Positions 11,801 through 20,063 are shown, counted from the stretch's first letter. The stretch: DNA of 59,735 bases from Sedimenticola sp. (GCA_027083925.1 JALWMK010000051.1:1-59735), one strand, 5' to 3'. The notes: generated by a model not told the origin, from the sequence alone. Made by a program: numbers and translations.

Positions 11801-12080
11801 GGAAGTGTTGCAACAGCTTCTGCATGTGTGGCGGGAAGGCATGCGGCAGCCTCTTCTCTGCGGGGTGGACCTGGGCAGGAAATGGGTAGAAACACTGGCG
11901 GAAAACCCCGGAAAGTTTTCGTCCTTCTGGGCGGATGATTTCAACCGGCGCGGCCCTGGCTATGATCCCTATTATCGCTGGTTTTGGCCGGAAGCGCCGG
12001 AGGTGCAAGCGCTCCCGGCAAAGCTTCTGGAACAGATCTATGCCCCCTTGTACCAGCATCGTCGGGAAGAAGACTTGTGA
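8871..12080 (+). CDS. recC: Exodeoxyribonuclease V subunit RecC
   Basis: A 1069-residue gamma subunit of the RecBCD helicase-nuclease, which processes double-strand ends and recognises Chi. RecC is a degenerate SF1 helicase plus nuclease fold that scans for Chi without catalysis. Recognisable segments are [17 protein letters not shown] at the start, NGGMQHWLNLRLAQQRGI, the CSMIPMRSVPFRIIAVLGLN region and RPPRGFDLMA. Length is near E. coli RecC (1122). ATG 8871 overlaps the bpt stop by 7 bp, and the gene ends overlapping recB. The order recC-recB-recD without ptrA between recC and recB differs from E. coli. Confidence 0.96.
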   Translation: MLNVYPSNRLEDLAQLLDAVLQTPKSNLLQPDIVLVQNGGMQHWLNLRLAQQRGISMNLDFRLPASFFWQIIREILGRESVPDLSPYSREVLCWRLYDLLADAVVTENPLCREPGNYWQNAQGSPHSLRFQLARELADLFEQYLIYRPDWIRAWDRGETPHWQAFVWQQLVAGVPDHPLKLLQRAAREMPQATRRLPQRLFVFGINALAPLWLDFLGTLGSYVQVHLFHLNPCVDYWGDVRSEKQLSRWLESDENSMDINPLLGNLGAQGREFLSLLQEQPTTEFPVFDPPLRPDAPDSLLHHLQMDIFSLDDARRRPSDLRDDSITLVSAHSALREVQALHDWLLHQFNQDDSLVPADVLVTCPQIEDYAPAVQAVFGSIRERGDAQSPRLPCSIADRALRDEEPLVAAFAELLDLPDSRFQVSQILGLMRLPAVQKQFAILDEDLPAIEGWLEQAAVHWGLDGRHRQQILGMQSHSERFTWKQGLERLLQGFAWGHEPAIYDGRLLLPDVTGEEALLLGKLLQLIEGLKCYAHKLHLPRKATAWQTLLLEMHGWLFGIDAGEEQAQQLVVTTIDELGEYTQAAGFEQEIPLPVIRDWLRDGFSRPEPGRQFLLGQVSFCSMIPMRSVPFRIIAVLGLNTGEFPRQRPPRGFDLMARETPRAGDRSRRGDDRYLFLETLISAREKLYLSYQGKDVKTNLLREPSLVLKELMDYLQQGYSWFMSGTAADLMQLPLQPFSAENYMEKTGRESAFHSFDSGWLSLLQSRGERNQMRLPPVEDGETELQLETLLQFFSHPPRYFAQLQLGLYLGADNPGGPEDQEPFSASHLDRYLLQEQLVQSHLEGGSDKEILQQARLSGQLPETPVIDEILESWAQQASDFAKQVAMQGGAGLVAVDAEIELQGQKLLVSLPRAGDGLLFYRLASAKGKDDMRLWLHHLLAQCLPGGEPLVTRGIFRHGTRLGKFRQVVFAPVENAPEVLQQLLHVWREGMRQPLLCGVDLGRKWVETLAENPGKFSSFWADDFNRRGPGYDPYYRWFWPEAPEVQALPAKLLEQIYAPLYQHRREEDL

Positions 12081-15000
12081 GCATGCAGCCTCTGGATGTC
12101 ACTACCTTGCCATTGCGTGGACGCCAGCTCATCGAGGCCAGCGCCGGTACCGGCAAAACCTTCAGCATCACCCGCATCTACCTGCGTTTGTTGTTGGAAA
12201 AACAGCTTGATGTACGCAATATCCTGGTGATGACATTTACCCGGGCGGCCACCGAAGAGCTGCGTGGCCGCATCGCCGCGGAGTTGCGTCATGCCCTGGA
12301 CAGCTGGGGAATCCCCGATGTTGCAGATGATTTCTATCGGGAGATGAACAAGCGTTTCTCCAGGGAGCAGGCGCGCCCGCTGCTGCATCGTGCCCTGTTG
12401 TATCTGGATGAGGCTCCGGTATTCACCATCCACAGCTTCTGTCGCCAGGTACTGGAGCGCCATGCCTTTGCCACGGGGATGGATTTCGATATCGGCATCG
12501 AGCAGGAGCTGGCTGATCTTCAACTCCAGGCAGTGCGGGACTGGTATCGTTGTCTGGCGGTGCGAGAAGAGGATTACCGCCTGATAGCCCACTACTGGCC
12601 GGATCCGGAAAGTTTCTTTCAGACTTTTGGCAATCTGCTGGAGAAACCGGTTCAGCTTACCGTTGTGGACCCCGTTCAACTGCTGCAGGCATGGCAGGAG
12701 CGCAAGCAGGCCTGCAGGAGCCAGCTGCAACGGCAGCAGGAACAACTTTTTGCCCTGTTGGTAAATGGCAGGAAAGACAGCGACAAGCGTAGCCGGGAAT
12801 GGCAACTGCTTATGGAATGGCTAAACCAGGGCGATGATACTCCCATGCCTCGGGAGGCAGTGGCTTTTCTTCATGGCAACCGTTTGCGAACCCTGCCCAC
12901 CGGGGAAGGACTCAGTAGCTGGCTGAAAACTGCAAAGGCGCTGAAAAAAGAGGGAGAAGAGCTGCAGCAGCGCCTGCACAAAGCGGCAGCCTACTGTCTC
13001 GTAACAGAAGCGCTGGCAGCCATGGAGCAATCCATCCTTCAGGCCAAGCAGGCGCAGCGGATCCTGGGTTTCGATGATCTGGTGGAGCGGCTCTCGGCGG
13101 CACTCGATGGAGCCTCTGGACAGGGGTTAGCGGAGGTGCTGGCGCAGGAATATCCGGCAGCGCTGGTCGATGAATTCCAGGATACCGACCCGTCCCAGTA
13201 TCAGATCCTGCAACGGATCTACACTCCCGCCAGAGGGCAGGAAACAGCGCTTTATCTTATTGGCGATCCGAAACAGGCGATCTATGCTTTTCGTGGTGGT
13301 GACGTATTTGCCTACCTGCGCGCCCGCTCGGATGTAGATCTGCATTGGCATATGGATACCAACTGGCGCTCTTCCACCGCCATGGTCGGTGCCGGCAACC
13401 GCTTGTTTCATGGTGCCCCACTGGATCAGCCGCCGGCAGATGTGTTTGGCCTGGGCATTGAATACAAAATAGTAAAGGCATCGGGCAAAGGTGATGAGAT
13501 TGCCTTGCAGGACGATGAAAAGGCCGCCGCGCTGCAACTGGTGCATTTCCCTGTTCATGAGGATTATGAGAACCGTTCCGGCCAGAACAAGGGGGACTTT
13601 CGGGGCGTGATGGCGCAGTGGTGTGCTGCCGAAATCGCCCGCTTGCTGGGTGGCAAAGTGTTGCTGGGTGAGGTGCCGCTTCAAGCCAAGGATATCGTGG
13701 TGCTGGTGCGGGATCGTACCGAGGCGGAAGTGATCAAAACGGCACTGACTGCCGCTGCGCTGCCGTCGGTTTACCTGAGTCTGCATGACAAGCTGTTTGC
13801 CAGTGAGCAGGCCATTGATCTGCACCAGGCGTTGCTGGGCATCCTGGAATTGGAAAACGAGCGCCTGGCGCGGGCTGCTTTGGCCAGCGCCTGCCTCGGA
13901 GGAAATGCGCAACAGCTGCGAAGCATGAACGAAAATGAAGATTTCTGGGAGCAGCAACATTCGCGCCTTCACCAGCTGCGCAAGCTATGGCGGGAGCAGG
14001 GGTTTGTCGCCATGGCGCTGACCTTGCTTCACCATCATTATCAACCACCTGCCAGGGAGCGGGAGCGTGCCCTGACCAACAGCCTGCATCTGCTGGAGTC
14101 GTTGCAACAGGCCAGTCAGCGCCATGCCCGTCCCCGGGAATTGCTGAACTGGCTGGGCGAACAGATTCGCGGGGAAGGGGAAAACCTGGAAGCAGAGCTA
14201 CGCCTGGAAACAGACGCGGATTTACTGCGCATCCAGACCCAGCATGGCGCCAAAGGGCTGGAGTATCCAGTGGTATTCATCCCTTTCGCCAGCCGTTACA
14301 GGAACCCGCTCAAATCGGCTGGCCGCACTATCGAGATATTCAGCTTTCATGACAGGAATGCCCTGGAGCCTGTCACTCAACTGGGATGGGATGAAGAGGC
14401 AGCAGACCTGGCCAGGGAAGAAGGCCATGCAGAATCAGTGCGTTTGCTATACGTGGCGGTTACCCGTGCAATTCACCGTTGCTACATTGGCAGTACGCCG
14501 TTTCCGGAACACGAAAGGTCGCCGCTGGGGCAGCTTCTGGGTTTGCCAGGGGGTGGGGAGCTGGCGCCAGCCCTGGACTCACTGGCGGCCGATATGCCAG
14601 AGATTAGGTTTTCCCTGGTGGCAAACGACAGTTTTCCGGCGTGCGCCAGCCAGTTGACAACCGGGCATGATGGCCATCTGGCGGCTGCGTCTTTCCGTGG
14701 TTGCATTCAACGCGATTGGTGGCTGAGTTCCTTTTCCGCGCTGACGCGCAATCTGCGTCATGGCGGCATCACCCTGCCAGACCGGGATCAGGCTGGGCAA
14801 ATGCACCAACAGCATGCCAGCCAACTGCGTTTTGCACTCCCGGCAGGCGCCGCTGCGGGGAATCTGCTGCATGAGATTTTCGAGGATCTGGATTTTTCGC
14901 GGCCAGACTGGAGACAGGCGTTGCAGCGCCCTCTGGCGCGGTTTGGTTCCCTGCCGCAAGGATTTGCGGAATCTGATCTGGTGGCTTGGCTGCAGGAAGT

Positions 15001-15538
15001 GCTGCACACGCCCTTGTCCCGGGGACTGACCCTGTCTCAACTGGGTTGGCCCCAAACCCTGCGGGAGACGGCCTTCTATTTTCCCATGGCCAAGGGGAAT
15101 GTACATGAGCTGGAAAGCATCATCGCCCAGCACAGAGGGCAGGAAGAAGCGATTGAGCTGCCGGTAAAACGCAAACTGCAAGGCATGATGCATGGCTATA
15201 TCGACCTGATTTTCGAGTGGCGGGGACGCTATTATGTGGCGGACTACAAGTCCAATTTTCTGGGCAACCAATTGAGTGACTACAGCTGGCAGACGATCGA
15301 ACGCAGCATACAGCAGGCATTCTACGATTTGCAGTACCTGCTTTACAGCCTGGCGCTGCATCGCTACTTGCAGGCGAAGCTGGAAAACTATCGGCCTGCA
15401 GAGCATTTTGGTGGAGTGTATTACCTTTATCTGCGTGGTATGTCAGCGAACACGGGAAGCGGCGTGTATTACAAACCGGTTCAGGAACTATTACTGACGC
15501 AGCTGGACGCCCTGTTTGGGCGGAATGAAGATGTATAG
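12077..15538 (+). CDS. recB: Exodeoxyribonuclease V subunit RecB
   Basis: A 1153-residue SF1A helicase with a C-terminal nuclease. Walker A is EASAGTGKTFSITRIYLRLL at the N-terminus. Motif II is seen in LVDEFQDTDPSQYQIL, motif III/IV regions in LIGDPKQAIYAFRGGDVFAY, and motif VI in VRLLYVAVTRAIHRCYIG. The nuclease site occurs as GYIDLIFEWRGRYYVADYKS, where the D and K of DYK match E. coli D1080 and K1082. The start is taken at GTG 12077, overlapping the recC stop as GTGA, with GGGAAG 7 nt upstream; ATG 12083 is nearly as good. The 3' end overlaps recD. Both motor and nuclease look intact, so this should be an active RecBCD rather than an AddAB system. Confidence 0.96.
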   Translation: MSMQPLDVTTLPLRGRQLIEASAGTGKTFSITRIYLRLLLEKQLDVRNILVMTFTRAATEELRGRIAAELRHALDSWGIPDVADDFYREMNKRFSREQARPLLHRALLYLDEAPVFTIHSFCRQVLERHAFATGMDFDIGIEQELADLQLQAVRDWYRCLAVREEDYRLIAHYWPDPESFFQTFGNLLEKPVQLTVVDPVQLLQAWQERKQACRSQLQRQQEQLFALLVNGRKDSDKRSREWQLLMEWLNQGDDTPMPREAVAFLHGNRLRTLPTGEGLSSWLKTAKALKKEGEELQQRLHKAAAYCLVTEALAAMEQSILQAKQAQRILGFDDLVERLSAALDGASGQGLAEVLAQEYPAALVDEFQDTDPSQYQILQRIYTPARGQETALYLIGDPKQAIYAFRGGDVFAYLRARSDVDLHWHMDTNWRSSTAMVGAGNRLFHGAPLDQPPADVFGLGIEYKIVKASGKGDEIALQDDEKAAALQLVHFPVHEDYENRSGQNKGDFRGVMAQWCAAEIARLLGGKVLLGEVPLQAKDIVVLVRDRTEAEVIKTALTAAALPSVYLSLHDKLFASEQAIDLHQALLGILELENERLARAALASACLGGNAQQLRSMNENEDFWEQQHSRLHQLRKLWREQGFVAMALTLLHHHYQPPARERERALTNSLHLLESLQQASQRHARPRELLNWLGEQIRGEGENLEAELRLETDADLLRIQTQHGAKGLEYPVVFIPFASRYRNPLKSAGRTIEIFSFHDRNALEPVTQLGWDEEAADLAREEGHAESVRLLYVAVTRAIHRCYIGSTPFPEHERSPLGQLLGLPGGGELAPALDSLAADMPEIRFSLVANDSFPACASQLTTGHDGHLAAASFRGCIQRDWWLSSFSALTRNLRHGGITLPDRDQAGQMHQQHASQLRFALPAGAAAGNLLHEIFEDLDFSRPDWRQALQRPLARFGSLPQGFAESDLVAWLQEVLHTPLSRGLTLSQLGWPQTLRETAFYFPMAKGNVHELESIIAQHRGQEEAIELPVKRKLQGMMHGYIDLIFEWRGRYYVADYKSNFLGNQLSDYSWQTIERSIQQAFYDLQYLLYSLALHRYLQAKLENYRPAEHFGGVYYLYLRGMSANTGSGVYYKPVQELLLTQLDALFGRNEDV

Positions 15539-17321
15539 CAGCTATAATCACTGCCGGGTGCAACTGCATGGTGTGGAGGCAATAGATTATTATCTTGCCG
15601 GTTCTTTGTGCAGGCATTTGCCGGCGCAGGATACGCCTTTGTTGTTTCACAGCATCATGCTGCTTTCTTCTCTGCTGAGAGAGGGACACGGCTGCCTGAA
15701 ACTGCAGGCGGAAGCAGGGCAATGGCATTGGCGGGATGAAGAGAGGAAGGGCGGTTATCATTTTCCCGCCTTTGCGCAATGGCGGAACACTCTTCGGCAA
15801 ACCGCCCTTGAACCCCTGGACAACCAGCCCCTGGTATTTGAACATGAACGTCTGTACTTGCGACGCTACTGGGCTTTTGAAAAAGGCGTGGCGGACAGGC
15901 TGAAGGAACTGATGGTCCGTTCTTTTTTCCCCGACCGGGATCTGGCTATTGAGGTGCTGGGACAGATGTTTCCCGACGGGCAGCCGGATGACCAGCAGCG
16001 CCTGGCTGTTGCCAATGCCATGGGGAGCGGGTTCTCGGTGATTTCCGGCGGCCCCGGGACCGGGAAAACCTTTACTGTCACCAAGCTGCTTGCCGCCCTG
16101 CAGTGCCTGAACAATCACCAGTTGCGTATTGCCATGGTGGCGCCTACCGGCAAAGCCGCGCAGCGCCTGAACGAATCGGTGGCGGCCGCCAAGGTCATCC
16201 TGCAAAAGCAGGGGGTGCTCGCCCCGGAAGATCTGCTGGGTATTCCGGAAAATGCAACTACCTTGCATCGTTGTCTAGGCGTCATTCCGGGGCAGCATGA
16301 GTTTCGTCATAATGCCGCCAATCCTCTGCTGTTCGATTTGTTGCTGGTGGATGAGGCGTCCATGGTTGATCTGCCCATGATGTACCGGCTGCTGCAGGCC
16401 TTGCCCCATGAGGCAAGCCTGATCCTGTTGGGTGATCCTGACCAGCTGCCTTCGGTTTCTGCAGGCAGTGTGCTCGCCGATCTGACCCCAAGACCTCACC
16501 CGGGTTACAGTGCGGCAAGGCAGCAATGGTTGCAGCAATTGGCGGGGAGTTCATCACCGATGGCATCCGGGAAGAATGCTGACTATCTGAGTGTGCTGAC
16601 CGATAGCCGGCGCTTTGCCGAAAAGGGCGGGATAGGTCGGCTTGGTGCTGCGGTTATTGCAGGCGAGGCAGAGAAAAGCTGGGATATTCTGGATAGCAGG
16701 ATTCCGGGTTTGCAGCTGCAGAAAGAGGGTGATTTGCATTCCTGGCTGGACGGCTGGATAGAAACCTATTACCAGTTGCTGTTGCAGACCGGTGATGTGC
16801 AGCAGGCCTTTGTGCTGCTGGGGGCGTTTCGCATCCTCTGTGTTACCCGTAGCGGCCCCCAGGGTGCGGAGCAGGTCAATGAATATATCGAGGTGCAGTT
16901 GCGCCGAACCGGCCTGATCTGTACCGATGGGAAATGGCATCCTGGCTGCCCTGTGATGGTGACGCGCAATCACTATGAGCTGGATTTGTACAATGGAGAT
17001 ACCGGTTTGATTGTACAACATGACGGGCAGCTGCGGGCAGCGTTTGCAAAAGGAGACGAGCTGCACTATTTCAGCCCCCTCCGTCTCCCTTCTCTGGAAG
17101 CCGTTTATGCAATGACCGTGCATAAAACCCAGGGTTCTGAGTTTGAGCGGGTGGCGCTGCTGCTGCCGGACAATGATCTGCCCCTGAACTCCAGAGAGCT
17201 GCTGTATACGGGCATTACCCGTGCAAGAAATGAGCTGATGATCCGGGCCAGTGAAGCAATCTGGAAAAAAGCGGTGCAGCGTAATGTGGAGCGCTATTCG
17301 GGCTTGCCGGATCGCCTCTGA
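15531..17321 (+). CDS. recD: Exodeoxyribonuclease V subunit RecD
   Basis: A 596-residue SF1B 5'-3' helicase, the fast motor of RecBCD. Walker A is ISGGPGTGKTFTVTKLL around residue 170. The Walker B/DEAD-like motif is LLVDEASMVDLPMMYRLL, then LLGDPDQLPSVSAGSVLADL, and the C-terminal UvrD-like region contains YAMTVHKTQGSEFERVALLL and LLYTGITRAR. I choose ATG 15531 because GGCGGA lies 7-8 nt before it; ATG 15525 is too close and would add two residues. The start lies 8 bp inside recB. Its last 28 bp overlap the convergent DUF4399 gene. Confidence 0.95.
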   Translation: MYSSYNHCRVQLHGVEAIDYYLAGSLCRHLPAQDTPLLFHSIMLLSSLLREGHGCLKLQAEAGQWHWRDEERKGGYHFPAFAQWRNTLRQTALEPLDNQPLVFEHERLYLRRYWAFEKGVADRLKELMVRSFFPDRDLAIEVLGQMFPDGQPDDQQRLAVANAMGSGFSVISGGPGTGKTFTVTKLLAALQCLNNHQLRIAMVAPTGKAAQRLNESVAAAKVILQKQGVLAPEDLLGIPENATTLHRCLGVIPGQHEFRHNAANPLLFDLLLVDEASMVDLPMMYRLLQALPHEASLILLGDPDQLPSVSAGSVLADLTPRPHPGYSAARQQWLQQLAGSSSPMASGKNADYLSVLTDSRRFAEKGGIGRLGAAVIAGEAEKSWDILDSRIPGLQLQKEGDLHSWLDGWIETYYQLLLQTGDVQQAFVLLGAFRILCVTRSGPQGAEQVNEYIEVQLRRTGLICTDGKWHPGCPVMVTRNHYELDLYNGDTGLIVQHDGQLRAAFAKGDELHYFSPLRLPSLEAVYAMTVHKTQGSEFERVALLLPDNDLPLNSRELLYTGITRARNELMIRASEAIWKKAVQRNVERYSGLPDRL

Positions 17322-17746
17322 TCCTGCACGGTGATGGTGATTTTTTCTGATATCAGGGGCGGTTCCAGAGGCTCGTGGGTTTCATCACCCAGCAGTAACT
17401 GCAATGTGTGTTTTCCCGGAGGAAGGGTTAATACAGTTTCTGTTTCACCCGCATCGAAGTGTATATGGTTCTTGTTGTGAGGCAGGGGTTCATCCATCAC
17501 AGGATTGCCGGGGTGATTGACAAGCAGATGGTGATGGCCGGCAGTGTGCCGTCGTTTGTCTTTGGTTCCGGCAGGTACAATGCCGTAGCCTTCGATGCCG
17601 AATATGACTTTGTATGAAGTGCTGATGGTATCGCCATCTTTCAGGTTTTTGAAATAGACCCTCGCATCCTCCCCAGGGGAATGGGCAACGGCGCCTGCGG
17701 CGAAAAACAACGCCGGAAGCAGAATGCTGGTTTTCAGTTTGTTCAT
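17294..17746 (-). CDS. Exported DUF4399 protein
   Basis: A 150-residue periplasmic protein with a signal peptide (MNKLKTSILLPALFFAAG, cleavage probably near AVAHS). The rest is a DUF4399 domain: VYFKNLKDGDTI, then AGHHHLLVNHPGN, NHIHFDAGETETVLTLPPG and KHTLQLLLGDETHEPLEPPL. The His-rich HHH and HIHF motifs could bind metal, but no function is established for the family. ATG 17746 is preceded by GGAG at 7 nt on the minus strand and is preferred over an upstream in-frame ATG at 17767. It overlaps recD convergently by 28 bp. A strong terminator at 17779-17800 separates it from the two small exported genes upstream, so it probably depends on readthrough or a promoter overlapping that hairpin. Confidence 0.85.
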   Translation of the reverse strand: MNKLKTSILLPALFFAAGAVAHSPGEDARVYFKNLKDGDTISTSYKVIFGIEGYGIVPAGTKDKRRHTAGHHHLLVNHPGNPVMDEPLPHNKNHIHFDAGETETVLTLPPGKHTLQLLLGDETHEPLEPPLISEKITITVQDQRRSGKPE

Positions 17747-17778
17747 GGTTTCACTCCGTATCTCCATCTGAATGTTTG

Positions 17779-17800
17779 AAAAAAGGGCTCCGGAGAGCCC
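17779..17800 (-). terminator. Intrinsic terminator after the small exported operon
   Basis: On the minus strand GGGCTC-TCCG-GAGCCC forms a perfect 6-bp stem with a tetraloop and is followed by TTTTTT (complement of 17779-17784). It lies 39 bp past the stop of the 91-residue gene and 33 bp before the DUF4399 start. Confidence 0.8.
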
Positions 17801-17838
17801 GAATGATTCACCAGAAGGAGGTTTACTAGCATGGTTGT

Positions 17839-18114
17839 TCAGCGGGGTTTATTCTTCTGCAATTCCATCAGTTCCTGAAGCAGGGCCTCGACATTCGCGA
17901 GGCGTTTTTCCATGTTCGCCATATGCTTTTTCATCATTTCCTGTTTTTGCTGCATCATTTCCGGGGTCATTGCGCCCATGCCGCCATTGTCTGCCATGGC
18001 CCCTTTCATCATCTGTTTGCCGTCATGATTCATGGCCATACCGGTGCCCGCAATTGCGGGAATGGAAATGGCTGTGGCGACTGCGGTTGCAGCAATTATG
18101 TTGGGAAGTTTCAT
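17839..18114 (-). CDS. Small exported Met-rich coiled-coil protein, unknown function
   Basis: A 91-residue protein not recognised as a named family. Residues 1-22 form a signal peptide (MKLPNIIAATAVATAISIPAIAG). Residues 25-60 are rich in Met with scattered His (NHDGKQMMKGAMADNGG, TPEMMQQKQEMMKKHM). The C-terminal half (about 55-88) is a heptad-like helix, MANMEKRLANVEALLQEL. Met/His-rich periplasmic peptides are often metal- or redox-related, but that is inference. GGAG lies 8 nt before the ATG. It sits 69 bp downstream of the 95-residue gene with a 9-bp hairpin in the gap, and a terminator follows. The two genes look like one transcription unit driven by the sigma-54 promoter at 18543-18562. 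Confidence 0.75.
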   Translation of the reverse strand: MKLPNIIAATAVATAISIPAIAGTGMAMNHDGKQMMKGAMADNGGMGAMTPEMMQQKQEMMKKHMANMEKRLANVEALLQELMELQKNKPR

Positions 18115-18144
18115 TGGATTGTCTCCGATAGAGTACGCTGTTTA

Positions 18145-18170
18145 CCCTGCCAGAAACAGCTCTGGCAGGG
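18145..18170 (-). promoter_or_regulatory. Hairpin between the two small exported genes
   Basis: CCCTGCCAG (18145-18153) pairs perfectly with CTGGCAGGG (18162-18170) across an 8-nt loop. There is no T-run on either side, so it is more likely an mRNA stability or processing hairpin that sets different expression of the two cistrons than a terminator. Confidence 0.55.
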
Positions 18171-18183
18171 AATGTCAGCAGCA

Positions 18184-18471
18184 TTACTTGATGCCGTATC
18201 CTTCCGGATCCTGGTCATGCAAGGCGTCCCTTCCGGTGGGCAGCTCCGGTTTGGCATTGGGGTTAATGGCAACGTCTTCCGGGTTGGCAATGTGGCTGCC
18301 GTAGAGGTCTCCCTCACCTTTCATTGCTTCACCACTGGGGGCACCCTTGCCATGATCCATCAATGGTGATGCATACATGTCCGGGTTGCCACTGAAATGC
18401 TTGTCATGTGCCCAAGCGGCGGTGGTAGTGCCGAGAATGGCGATGGCTGCGATGGTGAGCAGTTTGTTCAT
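18184..18471 (-). CDS. Small exported protein, first gene of a sigma-54 unit
   Basis: A 95-residue protein with a clear signal peptide (MNKLLTIAAIAILGTTTAAWA, cleavage before HDKHF). The mature 74 residues are polar, contain five His and no Cys, and carry FSGNPDMYASPLMDHGKG and a Pro/Gly-rich tail; no domain is recognised. The start at 18471 is fixed by GGAG with 7-nt spacing and by the signal peptide; a longer reading frame to 18561 would run through the promoter. A -24/-12 promoter at 18543-18562 sits 72 bp upstream, and the NtrC-type activator gene lies 200 bp upstream on the same strand. I infer this is a main output of that two-component system. Confidence 0.78.
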   Translation of the reverse strand: MNKLLTIAAIAILGTTTAAWAHDKHFSGNPDMYASPLMDHGKGAPSGEAMKGEGDLYGSHIANPEDVAINPNAKPELPTGRDALHDQDPEGYGIK

Positions 18472-18542
18472 GGTGTTTCTCCTGTTTGATTTACACGGTT
18501 TGTTTGCAATGTGGCCGGTCTTTGTGAACGACTGCCTTGTAC

Positions 18543-18562
18543 ACTGCAGTTCGCGTGCCAAC
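18543..18562 (-). promoter_or_regulatory. Sigma-54 (-24/-12) promoter
   Basis: On the minus strand the sequence TTGGCACGCGAACTGCAG matches the RpoN consensus TGGCACG-N4-TTGC. The invariant GG (18559-18558) and GC (18547-18546) are separated by exactly 10 nt. Predicted transcription start is near 18534, giving a leader of about 63 nt to the ATG at 18471. The neighbouring regulator is an AAA+ sigma-54 activator, which strongly supports function. Confidence 0.8.
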
Positions 18563-18565
18563 AGT

Positions 18566-18584
18566 GGAAAGATTTTGTCTTTCC
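18566..18584. promoter_or_regulatory. Palindrome just upstream of the sigma-54 promoter
   Basis: GGAAAGA (18566-18572) and TCTTTCC (18578-18584) form a perfect 7-bp inverted repeat with a 5-nt spacer, centred near -41 of the promoter. It is closer than usual activator sites (-70 to -150). It may be an operator for another factor or a promoter-proximal activator site. Confidence 0.4.
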
Positions 18585-18670
18585 TTTATTAAACAATGAG
18601 ATAAAGTTTTTCTGGGCGTGGGGTTTTTTTGTGGGAGATGCGAGGGGAAAATGCGGGGCGTTAAACTATT

Positions 18671-20035
18671 CTACGATTCATTAAAATTGTACTTCTTGAT
18701 TCGGCGTTCCAGTGCAGGACGGGAGATGCCCAGAATTTCACAGGCTTTGCCTTTGTGCCAGCGTGTGTATTGGAGGATTTTTCTTACATGCCGTTCTTCT
18801 ATGTCTTCCAGGCTGATGAGTTCTGGTTCGGGGTTCTCCCTTTCAGCAGGCCTGGGAGCGTTCTGGATGGATGTGGAGTCGCCTATTCCCAGTAGATCCG
18901 GGGTGATGGTGTCATCACGACACAATACCGCCGCACGGGTGAGAACATTCTCCAGTTCCCGTACATTGCCCTGCCACTGGTAGTCTTGTATGCGGGTCCA
19001 GGCCGCTTCTGAAATGTTTTTTACCTGGGTATGCAGTTTCTGGTTGATTTTATGCAGCAGATGCTCCGTGAGCAGCGGCAGATCTTCCATGCGCTCGCGT
19101 AATGGTGGCAAGGCGATGTTGACCACATTCAGCCGGTAATACAGGTCTTCACGAAAACCCCCTTCATGCACCATGGTTTCCAGGTCACGGTTGGTGGCGG
19201 TAATGATGCGGGCGGTAGTGCACAGGGTTTCTGTTCCACCAACCCGTTCGAACGTGCCTTCCTGCAATACCCGCAACAGCTTGGCCTGGAGATTCAAGGG
19301 GAATTCTCCCAGCTCATCCAGAAAAAGCGTACCATCGGCTGCAAGCTCAAACTTGCCTGGCTTGCGCCGGTCGGCGCCGGTAAAGCTGCCTTTTTCATGG
19401 CCGAACAGCTCACTTTCGAGCAGGTTCTCCACAATGGCGGAGCAATTGACGGGCAGGAACAGCCCCGGTCGTTCAGAGTGATGGTGAATGGCTCGGGCGA
19501 CAATCTCCTTGCCGGTGCCGCTTTCCCCGGTAATGAGAATGCTAGCCTGGCTGGCGGCCACGCTGCCGATGGTTTTGAGTAGTTGGGTAATGCTGGGGCT
19601 TCTGCCGACGATCTGGTTGATACCGATCTCGTAGCCATTGGCCTTGCTGATGGCGTGTACCTTGCGCGACAGCCGGTGGCTGTGCAGGGCGTTGTTCAGC
19701 GTGGTGTCAAGCTCCAGTTCATCCATGGGCTTGCGCACGAAGTCATAGGCGCCTGCCTTCATGGCCTCGATGACCAGTGCATTGTCCGATACGCCAGTTA
19801 CCATGATCACCGGTGGTGCATCCTGATCTGCCTTGATCTCGCGTAACAAATCCATGCCGTATCCATCAGGTAACTGCTGGTCGAGAAGGATGGCGTCCGG
19901 GGTGACGGTGCGCAGTTGCTTTCTGGCTTGCGCCAGATCAAGGGCGGCCAGCGGTACATGCCCCAGATCCTCGAGGTGCATGGTCAGCAACCGGGAAAAG
20001 ACTTCATCATCTTCAACGACGAGTATGCTTGCCAT
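18671..20035 (-). CDS. NtrC-family sigma-54-dependent response regulator
   Basis: A 454-residue three-domain regulator. The receiver (residues 1-120) has acidic residues E8-D9-D10 and phospho-acceptor D52 in AILLDQQLPDG. The AAA+ domain (about 140-375) shows Walker A GESGTGKE, the sigma-54 contact loop as GSFTGA (family consensus GAFTGA, a tolerated Ala-to-Ser variant), Walker B GTLFLDELGE and the arginine-finger region GGFREDLYYRLNVVNI. The C-terminal Fis-type helix-turn-helix is KACEILGISRPALERRI. It activates RpoN holoenzyme when phosphorylated. Its kinase is encoded divergently beyond a 227-bp gap, while a -24/-12 promoter lies downstream in front of small exported genes. The ATG at 20035 has GGAG 11 nt upstream. 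Confidence 0.93.
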   Translation of the reverse strand: MASILVVEDDEVFSRLLTMHLEDLGHVPLAALDLAQARKQLRTVTPDAILLDQQLPDGYGMDLLREIKADQDAPPVIMVTGVSDNALVIEAMKAGAYDFVRKPMDELELDTTLNNALHSHRLSRKVHAISKANGYEIGINQIVGRSPSITQLLKTIGSVAASQASILITGESGTGKEIVARAIHHHSERPGLFLPVNCSAIVENLLESELFGHEKGSFTGADRRKPGKFELAADGTLFLDELGEFPLNLQAKLLRVLQEGTFERVGGTETLCTTARIITATNRDLETMVHEGGFREDLYYRLNVVNIALPPLRERMEDLPLLTEHLLHKINQKLHTQVKNISEAAWTRIQDYQWQGNVRELENVLTRAAVLCRDDTITPDLLGIGDSTSIQNAPRPAERENPEPELISLEDIEERHVRKILQYTRWHKGKACEILGISRPALERRIKKYNFNES

Positions 20036-20063
20036 GGAAAAAACTGCTCCAGTGTAGTGTTAT

